A stretch of 64,000 nt of DNA, from positions 41,722,901 to 41,786,900 of the forward strand of contig CM055096.1 in NCBI GenBank assembly GCA_029204225.1, read 5' to 3'. The notes below the pieces were generated by a model. The model worked only from the letters and a program-made list of their open reading frames with translations, was not told where the DNA came from and did no database searches. Numbering within the stretch: position 1 is the first letter of the stretch; each line of letters opens with the position of its first letter. The stretch is from Diphasiastrum complanatum (Eukaryota; Streptophyta; Lycopodiopsida; Lycopodiales; Lycopodiaceae). Both the position numbers and the translations under genes were made by a program. Positions 62,392 through 64,000 of this stretch are shown here, piece by piece.

Positions 62392-62767
62392 GAGAGGGTT
62401 AGGCGCCCTCAAGGAGAGAGAAAGTAGTAGCAATGCTTGAAAGGGAATGAATCACAAATGAACAATGAGTACACATAAATAGGCCTTCGAAGGGCCTAGA
62501 CTCTTCCAAACTCTAAGTTCTAGAACCTTCCAAACCCACTACTAATTATAGGGCACTCCCAAAAGTCAAGATAGGGTCCCTTAACATAATTAGACTTTAC
62601 TTGGACCCGCGAGTTACCACTAGACCAAAATTGGGTCCAACTTAACTAAAACTATCTTAACATGGTCTAAATAATAAACCTACCCCATGGTTACACAAGT
62701 CTCAACCTTTTGGGTCAAAGTAACCTATGGGAAACTAACATTATCATTTATTATTTCTAACAAAAAA

Positions 62768-62940
62768 TAATCTGGAGTTTGGACTGTAAGAACATTAAAA
62801 CCATGCATCAAAGATCACTCAACAAAAAGGTTGCTAAACAGAGTCTCCTTCATAACTTGTTACCATGTATGATTATAAACAATAACCTGGAGTTTGGACT
62901 GTAAGAACATCAAAACCATGCATCAAAGATCACTCAACAT
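62768..62940. repeat. 60-bp direct repeat, 114-bp spacing
   Basis: CTGGAGTTTGGACTGTAAGA followed by ACAT(T/C)AAAACCATGCAT and CAAAGATCACTCAACA occurs at about 62,772 and 62,887 with one or two changes. Confidence 0.85.
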
Positions 62941-63439
62941 TAATACTAGATAGTTTGATTCATGGTTCACAGTGTTTTGAGTTTTTTTTATAGCTTATGT
63001 GTTGTTTTTGTCCTATACATACATGGAAAAAAAATATAAAAGAAAAAGGCATTGCGTTTCGTTCCAAAACAGTCCAAATTTTTAGAATGCGGTCGTAACA
63101 CAGCGGCTCGGGATGCTGTGCATCTATGTATTACACATATATAGCACTTTTATTCATCTGATGGCCATGGACCCCTTTTACTCATGTACATGCCTAAAAT
63201 CCTTTCTAGGCACTCCAAAATAGCCCTAACGGAATGTGCCATCATCCACTTGGCGGGTGCCACGTGGAAATATGGGATTGGACCCAAAACATGTAATGGA
63301 TAAGACTCAACAACCAAATCTGCTGAAGTCGTTATTTGGTACCCCTCGATTGATAGTTTAGGTCAACACTTCGTTGACAATACGTGTATTTTTGCAGACG
63401 GCCTTCGACACTGTCTCGACAATGTGAGTAAAACTGCAG

Positions 63440-64000
63440 AGTAAATAGTTCGACATTACAGAATGATTTAAGGAATGAAATCCAAAACTCCCCCTTAATG
63501 TGAATTTATGAAAATTGAGGTATTAAGTTGAGCATACTGCTAAACTTAGAATGATTGTCGAATGATGAAGCTTTAGTAAATATATCTGTTGTCATGAACT
63601 CTGTTCTGCAAAAGATTAGAATAATCTCCCTTTCGAGTACTTTGTCTCTGAGACATATCTTGATGTCAACTTTCTGTTGTGGAATCATACTTTTCGCACT
63701 TTCGACAAGTGTTCGATTTTACGTTCAGCCATGCCATTTGACTGTGGAGAATAGCTGGTGGTGTACTGCATAAGAATGCCATGAGCTTTGCAATAATCTT
63801 TGAATTCAGTCAAAATGAATTTGCCTCCACCATCAGTCCGAATTGCCGTGATTTTCATGGAAGGTTGATTCTAAACTTCTTGCTTTCATTACTGAATAGG
63901 CTTCTAATTTCTTCTTTAGAAATTAAGCTATTGTCCTAAATTGTCAATAAAGGTCAAAGTATTTTGTTCCCCCTATGGAGAGAGTCTTCATGGGTCCACA
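63440..64000 (-). mobile_element. copia element 3, internally deleted, runs off the window
   Basis: On the minus strand integrase (RTDGGGKFILTEF, SYSPQSNGMAE; 64,000-63,700) passes directly into the end of RNase H (IPQQKVDIKICLRDKVLERE, TDIFTKA; 63,690-63,506). A polypurine tract (AAGGGGGAG, about 63,490) and an LTR start TTTTGGATTTCATTCC follow. Reverse transcriptase has been deleted. The LTR start resembles those at 22,606 and 48,065. Confidence 0.8.

Overview
The window is nuclear DNA of a land plant, probably a transposon-rich, AT-rich genome. Three things point there. A seven-exon neprosin (DUF239) gene can be assembled, and that family is typical of plants. A spliced KIX-domain gene of the plant MED15 type is present. 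The repeats are mostly Ty1/copia and Ty3-like LTR retrotransposons, MITEs and long (TA)n, (CT)n and (GAA)n tracts. I cannot name the species.

Layout. 1-5,070: diverged tandem repeats, microsatellites and a solo copia LTR on the minus strand. 5,700-13,300: the most gene-like island, with a compact KIX gene (6,156-7,417), a small two-exon unknown gene (8,902-9,386), a histone H3/CENH3-like gene with an ARTKQT tail and a broken reading frame (9,852-11,097), and an unknown multi-exon minus-strand gene (11,635-13,227). 13,300-26,460: nested mobile elements. A RAG1-core-like DDE element (unit A) is cut at about 18,525 by an open reading frame that joins copia Gag and protease to a histone H3 fold. 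A decayed copia element with a 1,081-bp 3' LTR follows, then a Ty3-like gag/PBS/LTR fragment. 26,460-32,150: a gene-poor stretch, a short GC-rich island and the intact neprosin gene. 32,500-43,900: tandem repeats and two more RAG1-core-like units (B, C). 44,500-49,011: a second decayed copia element whose Gag is of the Ty3 type. 49,000-53,560: microsatellites ending in an unusual 1.3-kb fold-back array. 53,800-64,000: a short exon with a tryptophan heptad repeat, a copia fragment split by a Tourist-like MITE, a 5.3-kb non-autonomous LTR element (both LTRs and PBS visible) holding a 1-kb hAT-like insertion, and another copia fragment running off the end.

The strongest leads are: (1) the Gag-protease-histone H3 fusion at 18,505-19,914, 7.4 kb from a separate H3/CENH3-like gene that shares its PRAPF motif; (2) a three-copy family with a RAG1/Transib-like catalytic layout (D, D, CxxC, E) in a plant genome; (3) the fold-back array at 52,276-53,555. 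Most protein-coding transposon copies carry in-frame stops, many of them explained by CAG to TAG or CGA to TGA, as expected from decay at methylated cytosines.
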